From Leucobacter triazinivorans (lineage in GTDB: Bacteria; Actinomycetota; Actinomycetes; Actinomycetales; Microbacteriaceae): a stretch of 64,000 bases of DNA. The notes beneath the pieces were generated by a model, which saw only the letters and a program-made list of their open reading frames with translations, made no database searches and was not told the DNA's origin. The position numbers and the translations under genes were made by a program. Each line of letters opens with the position of its first letter. Position 1 is the stretch's first letter. Shown here one piece after another: positions 51,139-59,185 of the stretch. The stretch lies in contig NZ_CP035806.1 in the NCBI RefSeq assembly GCF_004208635.1, positions 1,674,001 to 1,738,000 on the forward strand, given 5' to 3'.

Positions 51139-52749
51139 TCAGACCGCGAAGTCGATGGGGAGGATCGCGTCCGGGATCTCGCAGGCGGTCGCGAGGTAGC
51201 CGTACATGCTGTACGAGCGGGTGAGGTTGGTGACGTTCGCGTCCTCGAGCGAGACGGGCGCGCCCGCGTTCTCGAACGTTGTGATCGCCTGCTCGTTGTA
51301 GAACGCGCCCCTCCCGGTCGCCGCGCCCGGGAGGAGCCGCACGCGGGTGGTGGACACCTGCCCCTCCAGGCCCTCGACCTTCAGCTCGCCGACGCTGTTC
51401 GCCCCGGTGCCGAAGATCTGGAACTGCAGCCGGTCGTTCTGATCGGCGAGCGTGAACAGCTCCTTGAACTTGTCCTTGGAGAGGTAGAGACCCGCGATGG
51501 GGAGGGCGGCGTCATCGAACGCGTCGTGCGCGTCGATGAACAGGGATACCCAGTCTGCGGCCTTCGGGGAGGCGATCAGGTCGAGGTTGTGCCCCGCGGT
51601 GATGTTGTCGGTGATGGTGGTGGTGAGCAGGGCGCGCACCTCGGCCTCGGTCTGCTGCGCGTAGGCGATTGCCTGCGCGCGGCGGGTGAGGTTCAGCAGG
51701 GAGATGTCGGCGCGCTCGACAGCCTGGAACGACAGCTCCGACCAGCCGCCGTACGTGCCGACCGGCGCAGTGTCCGACCCAACGGACACCTGCCCCTTCG
51801 CCAGCTCGTCGCCTTCCGCGGCCTGCTTGTCGACCTGCACGGTGTTGGACTCCAGCACGCCGTACTCGATCTGGGTTCCCGTCGCGGGGAGCGGCGCGGT
51901 CTGGAAGCTGTTGAGCACCTTGCGGGGCTTGTCGATCAGGCGGATCACGTCACCGATCCAGGGGGCCTTCGCGATGGTATCCGCGATCACGCCGCCGTCA
52001 TAGGCGCGCTGCTCGTGCAGTGAGGCACCGGCTGCGGCTTCGGTGTAGGCGGTGTGCAGGGCGCGGGCCTCGGTGTCGCCGCGGTGGTAGGCGCGGATGA
52101 ACTCGCCGAAGCTGCGGAACTGGACCGCGGGCCGCTCGGGCTGCGGGCTGCTGACCTGCGCGAGCTGCGCCTGCACGGAGCGGATCTGCTCGGACAGCTC
52201 GGAGCGGTGGGCGTCGAAGTCCTCGCGCGTGATCGCGTCGGTGGTGGGGGGCATGGGGGTTCCTTCCTTGGGGGTCTGGCTGCGAACGTCGGTGACGACC
52301 GCATCGGTGTAGACGGGGTTGTCGGTCAGGCTGAACTCACGCACGCGCACCCGGGTGTGACGGATGGTGAAGCTGCCGTCCTCGTGGTCGGTGCGCTCGT
52401 ACTCGATGGGGGTGAAGCCGATGGAGAACGAGTCCAGGGCCTCATCGTTGGCGAGGGTCAGGGCGTCGTTGCCGTGCGTCGTCTCCGACACGTAGCCGGT
52501 GATGTCGAGCTTGCCGGGGGCTCGGGTCGCGGTGCGGGTGACGCCGATGAGGGGGCCGTGGTCGAGCTTGAGCTTGGCGCGCTCCAGGTTGTCGAACTCG
52601 CAGTCCTGCGCGAATAGCTCGTTAAAGCCGGGGTACACCTGCGTCTCGACTTCGAGGGGCACGCCGATGCCGAACACCTCGCGCTTGGGCACGTCGGCGA
52701 CGGCGCGGGCCTGGAATGTGCGGGTCTGGGTCGCGGTGGGATCAAACAT
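51139..52749 (-). CDS. prohead protease fused to major capsid protein
   Basis: A 536-residue fusion. Residues about 1-160 are a U35/HK97-type prohead protease: 'FGIGVPLEVETQVYPGFNELF', the catalytic His in 'KLDHGPL', Ser in 'LDSFSIGFTPIEYE', then 'VREFSLTDNPVYTDAVV'. A helical delta-like region follows ('REDFDAHRSELSEQIRSVQAQLAQ', about 185-210). The HK97-fold capsid covers about 225-536 ('FRSFGEFIRAYHRGDTEAR', 'FYNEQAITTFENAGAP'). GGAGACC precedes ATG 52749; 8-nt overlap with portal. Most phages encode these separately. Confidence 0.87.
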   Translation of the reverse strand: MFDPTATQTRTFQARAVADVPKREVFGIGVPLEVETQVYPGFNELFAQDCEFDNLERAKLKLDHGPLIGVTRTATRAPGKLDITGYVSETTHGNDALTLANDEALDSFSIGFTPIEYERTDHEDGSFTIRHTRVRVREFSLTDNPVYTDAVVTDVRSQTPKEGTPMPPTTDAITREDFDAHRSELSEQIRSVQAQLAQVSSPQPERPAVQFRSFGEFIRAYHRGDTEARALHTAYTEAAAGASLHEQRAYDGGVIADTIAKAPWIGDVIRLIDKPRKVLNSFQTAPLPATGTQIEYGVLESNTVQVDKQAAEGDELAKGQVSVGSDTAPVGTYGGWSELSFQAVERADISLLNLTRRAQAIAYAQQTEAEVRALLTTTITDNITAGHNLDLIASPKAADWVSLFIDAHDAFDDAALPIAGLYLSKDKFKELFTLADQNDRLQFQIFGTGANSVGELKVEGLEGQVSTTRVRLLPGAATGRGAFYNEQAITTFENAGAPVSLEDANVTNLTRSYSMYGYLATACEIPDAILPIDFAV

Positions 52750-53917
52750 TGGTGGTCTCCTGCGTCGGGGTGAGAGCGGCGAGCTGTTCGGGGGTGAGCG
52801 GGTCCAGTCCCTCGATCTCGCGAGCCTCGGGCACGGTGAGGAAGCCGGATCGGATGCCGACCTCGTGGGCCTGGTATCGGGTGAGGGTGTCGGAGCGGTG
52901 CAGGGCGTCCACGTTGAAACGCACGTGATTGCCGTGCGGGATGACGCTGGACAAGGCCTCCTCGATCTCGCGCAGGTACACCATGAGCGTGAACCGGGTG
53001 AAGGCGATCCAGTCCTGCTCAACGTTCGCGTAAGACTGCGAGTTGCCTTCGATCACGGCGAGCATGAGCGAGGCAGGAATGCCGAACAGGCGGGCGATCT
53101 GCGTCGTGTTGAACTGCTGCGTTTCGAGGAACTGGAGATCGGCCGGCTTGATCTGGAGGGGGTCATACTTGAGCCCGTGGCCGAGCACTCGGACGCCGTG
53201 CCCGCTCGGCTCGTACTTGCCCGTCTCGGGATTCCACCCCATCCACCGTTTCTTGTACTCGTCGGCGACATCGCCGTTGAGCTGCTGTTCGGTGGTGAGG
53301 ATCCCGCTGGGAACGTCGCCGCGCTCGAACCAGGTTGACGAGTAGTCGCGTGCCTGCATCGTGCCGGTCAGCTCAACTCGTGCCGCCTCGATGGGGCCGA
53401 GACCCTTTTCGCGCCCAGGCTTCCGGAGCTTCTGGAGATGCACGATATCGCCACCCGTGCGGTCGCCGGGGGCGAGTTCGAGGCCGCGCCAGTAGAACTT
53501 GACGCGGCCCGTCTTTTCGTCGCGCACCGGGGACACCTCGGCGGGGTTGAGGGGTTGGAGGCAGATGGGCTCGCGGTTCATGCCTCGCAGGATGCGCCAG
53601 TAGGCGTTGCCGTCGAGCGCGAGCGACACGACCGACCATTCGAGGAACGCGGGCCGGTGCGTCTCGGTGTCGGGCTTCACGATGATGGACGCGGGCGAGG
53701 TGCGCCGGTCGCCCCGCCACTGGTCCAGGCCGAGCTGCGAGACGCCGATCTGGAGCACCTCTACCGCCCGGTAGACATCCAGGATGAGCATCGCCGTGGT
53801 GTCGTTGAGGACGTGCTGGCGGGGCGGCGGCATGATCGCGGGCGGAGCGCTCGGCGTATCCTCGGCGGAGCGCTTGGCGAAGCCGATGAGTTCGGCAGTG
53901 CGCTGCATGATTCCCAT
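52742..53917 (-). CDS. HK97-type portal protein
   Basis: A 391-residue portal. 'ILDVYRAVEVLQIGVSQLGL' near 45, 'LEWSVVSLALDGNAYWRILRG', 'DIVHLQKL', 'QLNGDVADEYKKRWMGW', and the typical 'LQFLETQQFNTTQIARLFGIPASLM' motif near 275-300. It forms the dodecamer at the DNA-entry vertex. Start ATG 53917 with a second in-frame ATG at codon 4. Normal length for a compact actinophage. Confidence 0.92.
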   Translation of the reverse strand: MGIMQRTAELIGFAKRSAEDTPSAPPAIMPPPRQHVLNDTTAMLILDVYRAVEVLQIGVSQLGLDQWRGDRRTSPASIIVKPDTETHRPAFLEWSVVSLALDGNAYWRILRGMNREPICLQPLNPAEVSPVRDEKTGRVKFYWRGLELAPGDRTGGDIVHLQKLRKPGREKGLGPIEAARVELTGTMQARDYSSTWFERGDVPSGILTTEQQLNGDVADEYKKRWMGWNPETGKYEPSGHGVRVLGHGLKYDPLQIKPADLQFLETQQFNTTQIARLFGIPASLMLAVIEGNSQSYANVEQDWIAFTRFTLMVYLREIEEALSSVIPHGNHVRFNVDALHRSDTLTRYQAHEVGIRSGFLTVPEAREIEGLDPLTPEQLAALTPTQETTNV

Positions 53918-53960
53918 GCCCAGAATGCTCGCGGCCCGTCAACCGGATCACCTAGCGCGA

Positions 53961-54000
53961 ACGCTCACCAGCGCTCATGAGCGCTCACCAACGCTCATTA
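53961..54000. repeat. four 10-nt CGCTCA repeats with a 16-nt palindrome
   Basis: AACGCTCACC, AGCGCTCATG, AGCGCTCACC and AACGCTCATT follow without gaps. The centre AGCGCTCATGAGCGCT (53971-53986) is a perfect palindrome. It is one of the few non-coding stretches in the phage late block, between terminase and portal. Confidence 0.75.
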
Positions 54001-54015
54001 AGCTACACATGTTTG

Positions 54016-55479
54016 TTACACCCAGAGCTGCACGCCGGGGTCCTCGGGCAGGTTGTCGAGGCCGTGCGATGAGAGGGTGGCGGCTTCGAGCGCGGCGATG
54101 GAGCCGACCGACGCGCGACGCCCCCACACCCATGCGCCGTCTTGGATCCAGCGGCGCGCGGCGAGGTCTGCCGCGTGCTCCAGCGCGTCGTGCGAGCGGA
54201 AGTGCCACTCCCCCGTCTCAAGTCCCGTGATGACCTGCTGGCAGGCCGCGACCACGTAGTTGGTGCGCACGTCGAGCAGCGGGATACCGGCGTTCGCGGC
54301 GTTCTGGCGGAGCGCTGCGGAGGGGCCTCGGTCGTCGATAGCGACGTGCACGGGCCTGCCCGCGTTCGCTTGCAGCTCTTTGAGGCGCAGCAGCGCCCAG
54401 GCGGACCCGTCCCGCCAGCCGTTCGGGATGACTTCGGTGATCTTCCCCAGCTCGGGGTGGATTCCCGAGATCGTGATTGCGGCGTCTACGCCGTCCACGC
54501 CGACCGCCGCGCCGACGCACACGGGCGAGTCCTCGGGGATCTTCTCTAGGGTGCGGCCCGCGTTCCACAGGGTCGCGGGGATCACCCGTTCGCTGGAGCC
54601 GGTGCGCCGGTTCCCGAAGGCGCGCGCGAAGCCGTTCGCGTCGTTGCCGAACTCGCCGCGGAACTTCTGGAGGTCGCGCATGTCGAACAGATGCCGATAG
54701 CCGGGGTGCCACTTCGCGATGCCCTCAAGGTCTTCGGGGTCCATGTCGTCGGGGATCCCGAAGTCAACGAAGAACGTGCGCACGGGCGCACCGCTGCGGC
54801 ACTCGTCCAGGATCGGGTTGAACCAGGTCGATTCGATGGTGCCCTCGGTTGACATGATCCAGGTCTGCGGCTGGTGGCCGGTGAGCATGCGCCGGGTGGT
54901 CGTGGTCGGCGTGATCGCCTGCATCAGGTCGCGGCCCTCGCGCTCGGTGAATGCCCACGCCTCATCGATGGTGTTCTTGTCCGACTGCTTGGAGTGCAGG
55001 TTCTCGGGGCCGGGGGCGTGCGGCCTCCACTCCGAGCCGTTGATGAAGCGCACCAGCTCGGAGCCGTTGCCGCGCAGGTACTTCGACACGAGCCCGGTCC
55101 CGATGCCGCCGATGGGCGACTTCTCTAGTACGTCTTCCATCTCGCGGAACTTCTCGCGTGCGTGCGTGCCGTCCTGCGCGGTGTACCATGCGCGCCGGTT
55201 CGGCCCCATCATGCAGTTGCGGGTTGAGTCGATCGCATCCATCGTGGTCTTCCCGAACTGGCGCTGCACGGTGACCACGACGCGCCCGTAGTAGAGCGTC
55301 CCGGTCTCTGGGTCGATCTCGGACGCGCCCGCGAGCACGTATTCCTGCGCTGGGATCAAGGGCCATCCCATCGCCTGCGCGATAGCTGCGTTATGGCGTA
55401 GCAGGGTCGGGCGTTCCGGGTTCAGAGGGGTCGCCTGCCGGGGGCTGGGCATAGGACGCTGGGTCAACGGCGAGAGCAT
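54016..55479 (-). CDS. terminase large subunit
   Basis: A 487-residue packaging ATPase-nuclease. The ATPase half has a deviating Walker A 'VTVQRQFGKTT' near 68-78, 'NTIDEAWAF' as Walker B and 'GHQPQTWIMSTEGT' (coupling motif). The nuclease half has 'GVDGVDAAITISG' and 'AIDDRGPSAALRQ' with acidic metal ligands. It packages DNA into the prohead through the portal. ATG 55479 lies inside the small-subunit gene (89-nt overlap); a TTG one codon earlier or ATG 55452 are alternatives. Confidence 0.92.
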   Translation of the reverse strand: MLSPLTQRPMPSPRQATPLNPERPTLLRHNAAIAQAMGWPLIPAQEYVLAGASEIDPETGTLYYGRVVVTVQRQFGKTTMDAIDSTRNCMMGPNRRAWYTAQDGTHAREKFREMEDVLEKSPIGGIGTGLVSKYLRGNGSELVRFINGSEWRPHAPGPENLHSKQSDKNTIDEAWAFTEREGRDLMQAITPTTTTRRMLTGHQPQTWIMSTEGTIESTWFNPILDECRSGAPVRTFFVDFGIPDDMDPEDLEGIAKWHPGYRHLFDMRDLQKFRGEFGNDANGFARAFGNRRTGSSERVIPATLWNAGRTLEKIPEDSPVCVGAAVGVDGVDAAITISGIHPELGKITEVIPNGWRDGSAWALLRLKELQANAGRPVHVAIDDRGPSAALRQNAANAGIPLLDVRTNYVVAACQQVITGLETGEWHFRSHDALEHAADLAARRWIQDGAWVWGRRASVGSIAALEAATLSSHGLDNLPEDPGVQLWV

Positions 55480-55783
55480 CAATTAGGGCCTTCATTTCGG
55501 GGGTGAAGCCTGCCGCGTTGCCTTCCTCGGCGGTCAGCTTCTCGATGAGCGGGGTGAGCTGCGCAGCGGCCTGCACAGCGGCGATAGCGGACTTGGGTTG
55601 CTCGATGATGTGCGCCAGTCGCATGGCCGTGGCGCACATCACTTGCTTCGCGGCGGTCATGGTGCCGTTCTCGCGGATCTCGGCGATCAGCGCGCGAACC
55701 GCTTCGACTTGCAGAGAATCCCCCGGTTTCGGGTCGGTTTCGCCGTCGAATAGGTCGAGCGTCAGCGCGGTCCGGTCAACCAT
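55391..55783 (-). CDS. terminase small subunit-like protein
   Basis: A 130-residue protein: acidic start 'MVDRTALTLDLFDGETDPKPGDSLQVEAVRALIAEI', then helices 'MTAAKQVMCATAMRLAHIIEQPKSAIAAVQAAAQLTPLIEKL', and a Pro-rich end. Size and place before the large subunit fit the DNA-recognition subunit. GGAGG lies 7 nt before the ATG. The 3' end overlaps the large-subunit gene. Confidence 0.72.
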   Translation of the reverse strand: MVDRTALTLDLFDGETDPKPGDSLQVEAVRALIAEIRENGTMTAAKQVMCATAMRLAHIIEQPKSAIAAVQAAAQLTPLIEKLTAEEGNAAGFTPEMKALIDALAVDPASYAQPPAGDPSEPGTPDPATP

Positions 55784-55883
55784 TTCGGGCCTCCGTCCTG
55801 GGATTTTTTTGTAGGGGTTCGGGGAGAGAAAAGGGAGGGGAGCGCATGGGTGTCGGGGCATCGCGCACGGAAAAACGGGCCGG

Positions 55884-56627
55884 TCACCATGCGCGCGACG
55901 GCTCCGCTTGCTGCTCGCTCGCTTCGTCTCGGCTGACCGATGCGACCGGGCGAGTGGAGGCGATGCGCTCGACCGATGCCACGCCCTCGGGGTAGCGCGT
56001 ATACCATCGAGCCACGCCTTGCAGGCTGTCGTGCGGGCGGAGCTTGCGCACCCGTGCCTCCACCTCGGCGCGGCCCGGGTCGAGGGTGACGACGCGGTAG
56101 CGCAGGCGTGCGTACTGCTGGAGCTGGTCACGTGCTGGCACGGCGTGGATCAGCCACACGGTGCAGGGGTAGCGGGTGCGCAGTGCCCGGTGCATCGCGG
56201 CCTTTCTGGCGCCGATAGCGATGTTCCTGATGTGGGGCGGGTAGCCGTGCCGGTCGTTCACATCACCCGGCATGAACGCGCTGGCGATGCGGTCGAGGTC
56301 GATCACGATGTCCTTGGGCTTCGCGTTCTCGCGCACATAGGACGACTTGCCAGCAGCTGGCGGACCCGTCACGACGACCACGCTGATGCCGTGCGGGTCC
56401 GCTCCACTGATCGCGAGATCCTGCCGCTTCCCGTTGCACTTGTTGCAGGCGGGGCGCAGGTTCTCCATGCTGTCATCGCCGCCCAGGTTCACCGGGATCA
56501 CGTGATCCTTGGTGGTCGCACGCTTCGTGCACCCGGGCAGGTTCAGCCAGCACACAGGCCCGTAGTAGTCGATCACGGCCCGGGTCAGCTTCTGGTTCTC
56601 GGTGCCGCCCCGATGCCCGCTAGCCAC
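55884..56627 (-). CDS. HNH endonuclease fused to P-loop kinase
   Basis: A 247-residue fusion. Residues about 5-75 are an HNH nuclease with zinc cysteines and 'TKDHVIPVNLGGDDSMENLRPACNKCNGKRQD'. Residues about 85-247 start with Walker A 'VVVTGPPAAGKSSY' and 'IVIDLDRIASAF', with a later 'DPGRAEVEARVRKLRP', as in zeta-toxin or polynucleotide-kinase-like P-loop kinases. HNH proteins next to terminases help cos cleavage in HK97-like phages. The kinase part might act on DNA ends. GTG 56627 overlaps the upstream gene by 8 nt. Kinase substrate unknown. Confidence 0.82.
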   Translation of the reverse strand: MASGHRGGTENQKLTRAVIDYYGPVCWLNLPGCTKRATTKDHVIPVNLGGDDSMENLRPACNKCNGKRQDLAISGADPHGISVVVVTGPPAAGKSSYVRENAKPKDIVIDLDRIASAFMPGDVNDRHGYPPHIRNIAIGARKAAMHRALRTRYPCTVWLIHAVPARDQLQQYARLRYRVVTLDPGRAEVEARVRKLRPHDSLQGVARWYTRYPEGVASVERIASTRPVASVSRDEASEQQAEPSRAW

Positions 56628-56823
56628 GGCCCGGACCCTTCGCGCGCGCCTCCAGGTAGGCGTTGATCGAGGCACGCGAGTACCGGGGGAAGCGGCCCAC
56701 GTACGTGTACGCGGGGCCGCGCCCACGGTTCCGCATCTGCTCCAGCGCCCGCTTCGAGATCCCGAGCAGCACAGCCGCTTCCTCAGTCGTCATCAGCCGC
56801 ACCGGAGCCTTCACCGCGCTCAT
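56620..56823 (-). CDS. helix-turn-helix (excisionase/MerR-like) protein
   Basis: A 67-residue protein: 'LMTTEEAAVLLGISKRALEQMRNRGRGPAYTYVGRFPRYSRASINAYLEAR' is the winged-HTH of phage excisionase-type proteins (helix_turn_helix_17). It could be Xis or a DNA-binding partner of packaging. The ATG 56823 overlaps the stop of a 35-residue ORF upstream (ATGA), which supports this start. Confidence 0.78.
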   Translation of the reverse strand: MSAVKAPVRLMTTEEAAVLLGISKRALEQMRNRGRGPAYTYVGRFPRYSRASINAYLEARAKGPGRG

Positions 56824-56927
56824 GCTCGCGGCCCCCGATCCGTCGCCAGGCACCACACGACCATGCCGAGCATGGCGAGCAGCAGCAGCGACGAGCCGAC
56901 GCCGGTCGTCGTGAGTAGCGTGTACAT
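56820..56927 (-). CDS. 35-residue membrane peptide
   Basis: MYTLLTTTG, a hydrophobic stretch 'SSLLLLAMLGMVVWCLA' and a basic tail. It is held in place by coupling signals on both sides: its ATG shares one base with the upstream stop (TGATG) and its stop overlaps the next start (ATGA). No function known. Confidence 0.55.
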   Translation of the reverse strand: MYTLLTTTGVGSSLLLLAMLGMVVWCLATDRGPRA

Positions 56928-57157
56928 CAGTGCCCCCTCTCGATCCACGACAGCGCGGCGAAGATCAGGAGCACGATGACCGCCACGATTCCGACGGTGA
57001 GCATTGCCAGGCCAACCACGGCCAGGGCACCGACCATGCCGTAGTACGTCACCTCGCCTACCTCGATGCCCGCGAACCAGCCGCCAGCACCGAAGCCTCC
57101 GACGTAGATGATCGCGACAAGCACGCCAACCACCCAGGCGCGAGCCCGGGCGCTCAT
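56927..57157 (-). CDS. small prophage membrane protein with two helices
   Basis: A 76-residue protein with hydrophobic segments about 8-28 and 40-70 separated by 'AGIEVGEVTYYG'. GGAGG is before ATG 57157. It overlaps both neighbours. No family recognised; early membrane proteins of this kind are common in actinophages. Confidence 0.6.
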   Translation of the reverse strand: MSARARAWVVGVLVAIIYVGGFGAGGWFAGIEVGEVTYYGMVGALAVVGLAMLTVGIVAVIVLLIFAALSWIERGH

Positions 57158-57417
57158 GCGATCCTCCGGTCCCTCGCGCGGCGGGGCAGGGTCGCCCCGG
57201 CCGGTGCGGACTCGTCGCGCATGCGCTCGTAGGCGGGGTGCAGGCGAGCTTTCCGGGTCGCGTATACGGGGCCGGTGCGGCCCCTCGCGCCGATGATGCT
57301 GCGGGGCGTCACAGCGAAGTAGGGCCAATGCCCGTGCTTGTCGGCGTATGCCTTCGCGTCGGCCTGGTCAGCGGCGATGATGATGTCGACGTATCGGCGG
57401 GGTGCAGGCTTGCTCAT
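57154..57417 (-). CDS. prophage protein of unknown function
   Basis: An 87-residue basic protein, 'RRYVDIIIAADQADAKAYADKHGHWPYFAVTPRSIIGARGRTG'. The pattern resembles small conserved proteins of actinophages with no known role. AAGGACC precedes the ATG; the stop overlaps the next start by 4 nt. Confidence 0.6.
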   Translation of the reverse strand: MSKPAPRRYVDIIIAADQADAKAYADKHGHWPYFAVTPRSIIGARGRTGPVYATRKARLHPAYERMRDESAPAGATLPRRARDRRIA

Positions 57418-57668
57418 CGGTTGGTCCTTCGGTTGTGGTCGGCGAGGGTCTTGGAGAGTGCCGCGTGCCAACGGTCGAGGTCGGCCACCATGCCGGGGAT
57501 GGGCTCGGGTGCGCTCTCGGGGTGGCGGGCGGTGGTGTAGGAGACACCGATGACTGCCCAGAGCGTCGATATCGTGTCTTCGGGCATCATCACGCCTTGC
57601 TCGCCGGACTTGAGCATGAGGTCGGCGAGCTTGTCAGCGGCTCGGGTGAGTGCGGTAGGGGTGCTCAT
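57414..57668 (-). CDS. prophage protein of unknown function
   Basis: An 84-residue helical protein, 'MSTPTALTRAADKLADLML...DTISTLWAVIGVSYTTARHP'. Overlaps the next gene by 4 nt. Its ATG 57668 shares one base with the stop of the upstream gene. No family recognised. Confidence 0.6.
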   Translation of the reverse strand: MSTPTALTRAADKLADLMLKSGEQGVMMPEDTISTLWAVIGVSYTTARHPESAPEPIPGMVADLDRWHAALSKTLADHNRRTNR

Positions 57669-57985
57669 CAGGGGGCCTCCGGGGTGTAGAACTCGCAGTC
57701 GGGTGTGTTGCGGTGAGGTCCGAGATCGCGGCATCCGCCGCACCGCTCGACGCGGCGGCTGGCATGGCTCTCGTGGACTTCGTTCATCAGCTCGGCGTCG
57801 AGGTCGGCGAGCATCTTGTACGCGGCCTGCATCGCCTCGGCGTGCGATGCCGACCATTCGACGCGGCGGATGTCGGTAGTCAGGAGATCCTCGGGCTCGA
57901 CGCCGATGACGGTCGACCACGGGTTAGAGCCGGGTGGCCAGGCCATTGAGGCGCGGAACACGAATGCGCGGAGCTTGATCGTCAT
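57668..57985 (-). CDS. prophage protein with C-terminal zinc-binding cysteines
   Basis: A 105-residue protein. The body is helical ('EWSASHAEAMQAAYKMLADLDAELMNEVHES') and the end has 'RCGGCRDLGPHRNTPDCEFY', a likely zinc-knuckle (CxxC...H...C). It overlaps the replication-type gene by 4 nt. Function unknown. Confidence 0.6.
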   Translation of the reverse strand: MTIKLRAFVFRASMAWPPGSNPWSTVIGVEPEDLLTTDIRRVEWSASHAEAMQAAYKMLADLDAELMNEVHESHASRRVERCGGCRDLGPHRNTPDCEFYTPEAP

Positions 57986-58914
57986 GCTGTGAGTTCCAAT
58001 CCGTTGATGATGTCGGCGGCTTCCTCGCCGCAGCGGGCGCAGCCGGTGAGGGTGGGCGGGACGAGGTGGCGTGAGCCGGAGCCGGTGCCGAAGCCCTCGG
58101 GGCACTGGAGCCGGTTGGCGGCTTCGTTCATGGCGCGCTGCTCGGGTGACTGCACGGGAGGCTTTGCGGGGACGCTGGCGGGATCGAAGCGTGGCGGCAC
58201 CACTGCGGGCGGCACCATAGAGCGACTGCTGCCAGCTCGGCTGAGGTCGGGCCGCTTCACGGGCTGGTGTCGCTGCTCGGCGTCGGCGGCTTGCCGTGCG
58301 GCCTCGGCGATCTTCTGGCCGGGGTGCCAGTCTGCGTACCCGCTCGCCTCATCGGTGGAGACGCTTTCGCGGTCGTTCGCGTGCGACTCCCGGGCTGTAG
58401 TTCCAGAGTTCCCCATAGGTGGATGGTTAAGGGACGGTTCGGCGGGGCTGTGGCCCCGGGGGGTACGGGGCTGTGGCCCCGGGGCGGGGCTGTGGCCCCG
58501 GGGGTCTTCCGTGGAGTTATCCACAGGGATAAGGCGGTGCTGCGCGGAGCGGTCGCACTCGGGCGGGCAGGCGAGCAGGATGCGGTAGAGGTTCGTGCGC
58601 TCGTGCTCGGGCTTGCCCTGCACGCCGCCGTTGGTGATCACCTCGACCTCGCCGAGCGCTTCGAGCTTGCGCACGGCTTCGCGTGCGGCCTTCTTGGCGT
58701 TCTCGCGGCGCTTGCGTGCGGCCTTCTTGGCCTCGGGGGTGTCGTCCTCGGGCTCGGCGTCCCAGCCCTCGAACCCGGCGTACTTGGCAAGGGTCAGCGT
58801 CGCGGGGTAGCTGCCGCCGTCGCCGTCGTGGTTCGCGATCCCGATGAGCACGAGCTTGGCGCTGCCCTTGGCACGCGAGTGGTGCAGAGCGAGCGCGAGA
58901 GCTTCGACGCTCAC
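57982..58914 (-). CDS. winged-helix protein, probable phage replication initiator/organiser
   Basis: A 310-residue protein. The N-terminal ~120 residues form a replisome-organiser-like winged helix: 'ALALHHSRAKGSAKLVLIGIANHDGDGGSYPATLTLAKYAGF', a charged helix, and 'AVRKLEALGEVEVITNGG'. A long Pro/Ser/Arg-rich linker with repeated 'PRGHSPA' units follows. The end holds a zinc motif CxxC ('GCARCGEEAAD'). It is the only replication-like gene in the phage, so it may recruit the host helicase. GTG 58914 overlaps the upstream stop. Confidence 0.68.
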   Translation of the reverse strand: MSVEALALALHHSRAKGSAKLVLIGIANHDGDGGSYPATLTLAKYAGFEGWDAEPEDDTPEAKKAARKRRENAKKAAREAVRKLEALGEVEVITNGGVQGKPEHERTNLYRILLACPPECDRSAQHRLIPVDNSTEDPRGHSPAPGPQPRTPRGHSPAEPSLNHPPMGNSGTTARESHANDRESVSTDEASGYADWHPGQKIAEAARQAADAEQRHQPVKRPDLSRAGSSRSMVPPAVVPPRFDPASVPAKPPVQSPEQRAMNEAANRLQCPEGFGTGSGSRHLVPPTLTGCARCGEEAADIINGLELTA

Positions 58915-59090
58915 GACTCCCCCGCCTCGGACTCGGCCTGATCCTCGGTGAACAGGTGCGCGCCACTGGCGAGCGTCGCGGCGGGCTCGATCCGGCCTTC
59001 GCGCACGGCTCGGCTGATTGCCTGCCGCGTCACACCGCGGCGTGCAGCCACCTCACGAGTCGTGAGGAGTTTTGGGAGCATCGTTGTCAT
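58911..59090 (-). CDS. small HTH protein divergent from the repressor (Cro/excisionase-like)
   Basis: A 59-residue protein starting MTTMLPKLLTTREVAARRG with the HTH 'VTRQAISRAVREGRI' near 20-34 and an acidic tail. It is the first gene of the leftward lytic block and faces the repressor across 95 nt, the usual place of Cro or Xis. Its stop overlaps the replication gene start (GTGA). Two ATG codons three apart could start it. Confidence 0.72.
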   Translation of the reverse strand: MTTMLPKLLTTREVAARRGVTRQAISRAVREGRIEPAATLASGAHLFTEDQAESEAGES

Positions 59091-59185
59091 AGGACCACGA
59101 TAGGTAAGAAATTACACGGTTGTCATTTCGACACGCCGAGTGGGAACTTTGTTGTCAAGTGACTACGTTGTGTCAGAATTGGGGC
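59091..59185. promoter_or_regulatory. prophage switch region between cro-like and repressor genes
   Basis: AT-richer than its surroundings. TTGTCA appears at 59085-59090 (minus-strand start region shares it), 59133-59138 and 59152-59157, with GTCA-ag-TGAC at 59154-59163 and GTGTCA at 59170-59175. These repeated half-sites are candidate repressor operators over divergent early promoters. Confidence 0.55.

Noticed and set aside
55804..55810. Seven-T run as a slippery frameshift site
   Set aside because: It lies in the ~100-nt gap between the HNH-kinase stop and the small terminase start, not within overlapping reading frames.
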